Below are positions 61,432-64,000 of a stretch of DNA of 64,000 nt, piece after piece. Position 1 is the first letter of the stretch. Each line of letters opens with the position of its first letter. The stretch is taken from positions 6,250,501-6,314,500 of the forward strand of contig NZ_JALJWR010000001.1 of assembly GCF_024169315.1 (NCBI RefSeq), written 5' to 3'. The stretch comes from Pseudomonas migulae. GTDB taxonomy: Bacteria; Pseudomonadota; Gammaproteobacteria; Pseudomonadales; Pseudomonadaceae. Under the pieces are notes generated by a model that was given only the letters and a program-made list of their open reading frames with translations, was not told the DNA's origin and did no database searches. A program made the position numbers and the translations under genes.

Positions 61432-62877
61432 ATGAACTTGCCTACGCAAACGCTCCCGTCCGAGGAGGGCACTCGCCTGAGCTCGCGCAAACAGCCATTC
61501 AATTTGCTGCGCTGGTTTTCGCTCACCAGCATGGCGGTGATCGGCACGGTGGCGGTGGCGCTGGGCGCCGTGTCCTCGCGGTTCGTGATTACCGAAAGCG
61601 TACAGCGCGATGCGATGTTGACCTCGCAGTTCATTCAGACGATCGCTTACGCCGAGATGCGTCATGTGTCGATTCCGAATGTGCGAACCATGGGCGAGCT
61701 GCTGGACCCGCGCAGGGACAGGGATTTCCCGGACGTCGACCCGCTGGACCGCGCCAGTGTCCGGGGAGAATTTCTCGACCACATCGAGCACCTGCCGGAC
61801 GTGATCCTGGCCAACATCTATGCGCCCGATCGCATGGTGGTCTGGTCGACAAACCCGACATTGATGGGAACCACGATCCTCGACGATGAAGACCTGGAGC
61901 AGGCGTTTGCCTCCATGAAGCCGGTGTCGACCAGCTATCACAATGTCGACAAGACACGCATGGAACAGAAGTTCATATCGCCACCGGAGTTCATCTTCAT
62001 CGAAAACTACATTCCGCTGTTCGATGTCGATGGCAAGAACGTCACCGCAATGGTGGAGATCTACAAGGAACCGAAGGACCTGATCGACCGCATGGAGCGC
62101 GGCCTGGTGTTGATCTGGCTGGCCACCGCACTGGGCGGCGGGCTGATTTACCTGGGGCTGTACTGGATCGTGCGCCGGGCGGCGATGCTGCTGGCGGAGC
62201 AACAAAAACAATTGATTGCCAACGAGACGTTCGTTGCCCTGGGTGAGATGTCGTCGGCGGTGGCCCACAGTTTGCGTAATCCGTTGGCGACCATTCGCTC
62301 AAGCGCCGAGCTGGCGCTGGAGTTCGACAGCGGCCCGGCGCACAAAAACATCACCGACATCATCGGCCAGGCGGATCGCATGTCGAAATGGATAAGGGAA
62401 CTGCTGCAATCCTTGCGCCCGCTCCATGACGAGCCCGAACCGGTGAACCTGGTGGCGGCGTTGCACGACAGCCTTATGGCTTTCGAACGGCAGATCGCCA
62501 GCGCCGGGGTTCACGTGGTGTTCGAGCCGAAGGACACGCCGATGGTCCTGAGCCAGCCAATCCAGTTGTCGCAAATCCTCAACAGTTTGCTGGCCAATGC
62601 GCTGGAAGCCATGGACAAGGGGGGCACGCTGACCATCACCCTGGAGCCCACTGATGCCCGAGGCACCAGTGTGGTTGTGAGGGACACGGGCAAAGGCATG
62701 AGCGAGGAACAACGCAACCTGGCCTTCCGGCCGTTTTTCACCACCAAGCAAGGCGGGCTGGGTGTCGGACTGGTGCTGGTCAAACGAATCATGGAACGCT
62801 ACGGCGGTGCCGTGAGCCTTGAAAGTTGTGAGGGCGAGGGCACCTGTGCACGCCTGTCATTCAAGCGGATTCCCTGA
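61432..62877 (+). CDS. NtrB-class sensor histidine kinase
   Basis: The 481-residue protein has two membrane segments (WFSLTSMAVIGTVAVALGAV and LVLIWLATALGGGLIYLGLY) around a 190-residue periplasmic sensor containing VILANIYAPDRMVVWSTNPT. The kinase core follows: H-box LGEMSSAVAHSLRNPLATIR, N-box ILNSLLANALEAMDKGG, G-boxes VVVRDTGKGMSEEQ and GVGLVLVKRIMERYGG. The H-box is of the type that usually pairs with sigma-54 (NtrC-like) regulators. In P. putida GB-1, kinases MnxS1/MnxS2 and regulator MnxR control Mn oxidation; this may be a counterpart. No NtrC-type partner is in the window. Confidence 0.87.
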   Translation: MNLPTQTLPSEEGTRLSSRKQPFNLLRWFSLTSMAVIGTVAVALGAVSSRFVITESVQRDAMLTSQFIQTIAYAEMRHVSIPNVRTMGELLDPRRDRDFPDVDPLDRASVRGEFLDHIEHLPDVILANIYAPDRMVVWSTNPTLMGTTILDDEDLEQAFASMKPVSTSYHNVDKTRMEQKFISPPEFIFIENYIPLFDVDGKNVTAMVEIYKEPKDLIDRMERGLVLIWLATALGGGLIYLGLYWIVRRAAMLLAEQQKQLIANETFVALGEMSSAVAHSLRNPLATIRSSAELALEFDSGPAHKNITDIIGQADRMSKWIRELLQSLRPLHDEPEPVNLVAALHDSLMAFERQIASAGVHVVFEPKDTPMVLSQPIQLSQILNSLLANALEAMDKGGTLTITLEPTDARGTSVVVRDTGKGMSEEQRNLAFRPFFTTKQGGLGVGLVLVKRIMERYGGAVSLESCEGEGTCARLSFKRIP

Positions 62878-62893
62878 AATGGGGATGAACTTT

Positions 62894-62907
62894 CCCCGGT
62901 AGCGGGT
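62894..62907. promoter_or_regulatory. CCCC-N6-GGGT site before the second oxidase
   Basis: CCCCGGTAGCGGGT is a one-mismatch version of the palindrome seen at four other places and lies about 100 bases upstream of the sigma-54 promoter at 63004. Confidence 0.5.
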
Positions 62908-63003
62908 GTCCTTCCCCAGTCGTTTTTTCGGGTATGGCAAATTGATGTTGATAAGCCATTGTTTCGCTGGGTATTAATGCTTTGTATAAAGTTGTTACAG
63001 ATC

Positions 63004-63019
63004 TGGCGAGTTCCTTGCA
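63004..63019 (+). promoter_or_regulatory. Sigma-54 promoter of the second oxidase
   Basis: TGGCGAG-TTCC-TTGCA has exact GG-N10-GC spacing and a full TTGCA -12 box. The start would be near 63030, 31 bases before the ATG. Confidence 0.75.
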
Positions 63020-63060
63020 AAACCTCCATTACCCCCTTCACAACTTCGAGGCGGCTGGTG

Positions 63061-64000
63061 ATGGACAGAAAAGCGCGGCACCCCTGCAATAGGCTTGGCC
63101 TTCTGACGCCCCTGAGCGTCCTTGTCGCAATGATGCTCGGCACAACGAGCCTGCGCGCCGGCCCGATCGACGACGAAGGACAGCCCGGACCGTCCGACCC
63201 TTCGGCGTACTACGACGAACCGGCTGACAGACAGGGAGCCTTGAACGCCATTTTGACCATGCCTCCGGCCAACCTGGATGCCTTCGACTTGCCGGCTGGC
63301 GTCAAAGGCGACCGAGACACCCCACTCAAGGAAAACATCCTGCCGCCGGCGGTGCAGACCAGCTTCAATTACCCCACCAACGGAAAACCCAGTCCGCTGT
63401 ATGGTGCGTTGCCGTTTACTCAGCCACTGGCGCTGTTCGAAGAATTCGGCCTGGAAAAACTCGACCCCACGACACCGGCGGCGCTGTTGCCGTTTCCACC
63501 CGCCGCGATCGGACCGCTGCCGCAACAAGATCCCACCAGCGTCGCTCGTAGTGCCCCACCGAGTGCGTCGCTCGACGCGTTCTTGCGTCAACCAGGCTTG
63601 ACTCCGTTCCCCAGCCATTATTCCAACGTGGTCGACCGCAACCCCTGGCAGAAGCAGATTGAGTTTTTCCTCAACCGCCGTATCGGCTCGTCGGCGGAAG
63701 GCCGTCCGCCAGGAAAAGGCTGGTCGCACCAGCGCTGGAACGAGTTTTACCCGCAGGTGGCTTACAAGACCGTGCAAACCGGCGCACGGGTGAATACCGG
63801 CTTGCGTGACAGTCGTCAGATGCACCGCTATGCCATGGGTGAATTTGGCCCTGGTGGCCTCTATTACAACGTGGCTGGCGTGCCGGCGACCGCAGGCACC
63901 TCCAAAGGATTTGAACCGCGTTTTCACCCGAAAATGCCAGTGCAGAACCACAAATCGGTCTGGACCTTCGACGGCACCCTGCCGCCCAAATTGCTCATGG
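63061..64000 (+). CDS. Second multicopper-oxidase-like protein, N-terminal part (cut by window edge)
   Basis: An open frame runs from the ATG at 63061 to the window end without a stop (313 codons). The product has a basic start and a signal segment (LLTPLSVLVAMMLGTTSLRA), then a proline-rich region of about 150 residues. It ends with PVQNHKSVWTFDGTLPPKLL, which is the typical entry to the first cupredoxin domain of a multicopper oxidase (compare VWTFDGTLP in laccase-like enzymes). With its sigma-54 promoter it is probably the second large oxidase of the same regulon, of MnxG/McoA type. The copper sites lie beyond the window. Confidence 0.72.
   Translation, partial: MDRKARHPCNRLGLLTPLSVLVAMMLGTTSLRAGPIDDEGQPGPSDPSAYYDEPADRQGALNAILTMPPANLDAFDLPAGVKGDRDTPLKENILPPAVQTSFNYPTNGKPSPLYGALPFTQPLALFEEFGLEKLDPTTPAALLPFPPAAIGPLPQQDPTSVARSAPPSASLDAFLRQPGLTPFPSHYSNVVDRNPWQKQIEFFLNRRIGSSAEGRPPGKGWSHQRWNEFYPQVAYKTVQTGARVNTGLRDSRQMHRYAMGEFGPGGLYYNVAGVPATAGTSKGFEPRFHPKMPVQNHKSVWTFDGTLPPKLLM

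Overview
The window is about 64 kb of a high-GC Pseudomonas chromosome, most likely from the P. fluorescens group. The evidence is the codon use, the many REP/REPIN hairpins built on GTGGGAGC and GTAGGAGC arms, and the dense LysR/AraC-regulated metabolic genes. No rRNA, tRNA, CRISPR array or transposase gene was seen.

The left part (1-29.3 kb) is ordinary accessory chromosome. It holds the 5' end of a 3-hydroxyacyl-CoA dehydrogenase gene and a divergent AraC regulator. Next comes a lower-GC patch with a DUF6338-like membrane protein, an unlisted 51-residue proline-rich peptide and an ABC exporter. It continues with an alpha/beta hydrolase, a quinone oxidoreductase, and an MFS transporter divergent from a LysR gene across an 18-bp palindrome. 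Then come pirin, a GlxA-type regulator and two convergent winged-helix/ATPase regulators, one lacking its C-terminal half. A flavodoxin, haloperoxidase-like hydrolase and catalase set follows, then AraC, MBL-fold and LysR genes. A 1.1-kb repeat region with a 69-bp tandem REP array precedes a DoxX/monooxygenase/amidohydrolase set, an isochorismatase-like hydrolase, an MscS-type channel, a secreted esterase and a LysR gene.

The right part (29.4-64 kb) reads as one functional locus. It holds a very large multicopper oxidase of the MnxG/McoA (manganese oxidase) type, and the start of a second multicopper oxidase at the right edge. A redox/assembly set follows the first oxidase: a YVTN propeller, two SCO proteins, a cytochrome c fused to a periplasmic-binding domain, and a parvulin isomerase. 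A split hybrid type II secretion system is also present: gspF-gspG on one side; gspE, PilM/N/O/P-like genes, a lipoprotein secretin and three pseudopilins on the other. The pseudopilin operon runs with 4-nt overlaps into csgE-csgF and on to csgG, the curli export genes. On the opposite strand, two paralogous secreted proteins of unknown family form an apparent operon with a CsgB-like and a very long CsgA-like curlin. A receiver-only response regulator and an NtrB-type histidine kinase are embedded in the locus.

Sigma-54 (-24/-12) promoters precede the lytic transglycosylase, the first oxidase, the response regulator/secretion operon, the paralog/curlin operon and the second oxidase. The last four are paired with CCCC-N6-GGGG (or one-mismatch) palindromes at typical enhancer distance. 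I infer one NtrC-type activator, not encoded in the window, that switches on oxidases, secretion machine and curli fibre together. A plausible picture is extracellular metal (Mn) oxidation on an amyloid matrix. The individual families are recognised with good confidence; the joint function is inference.
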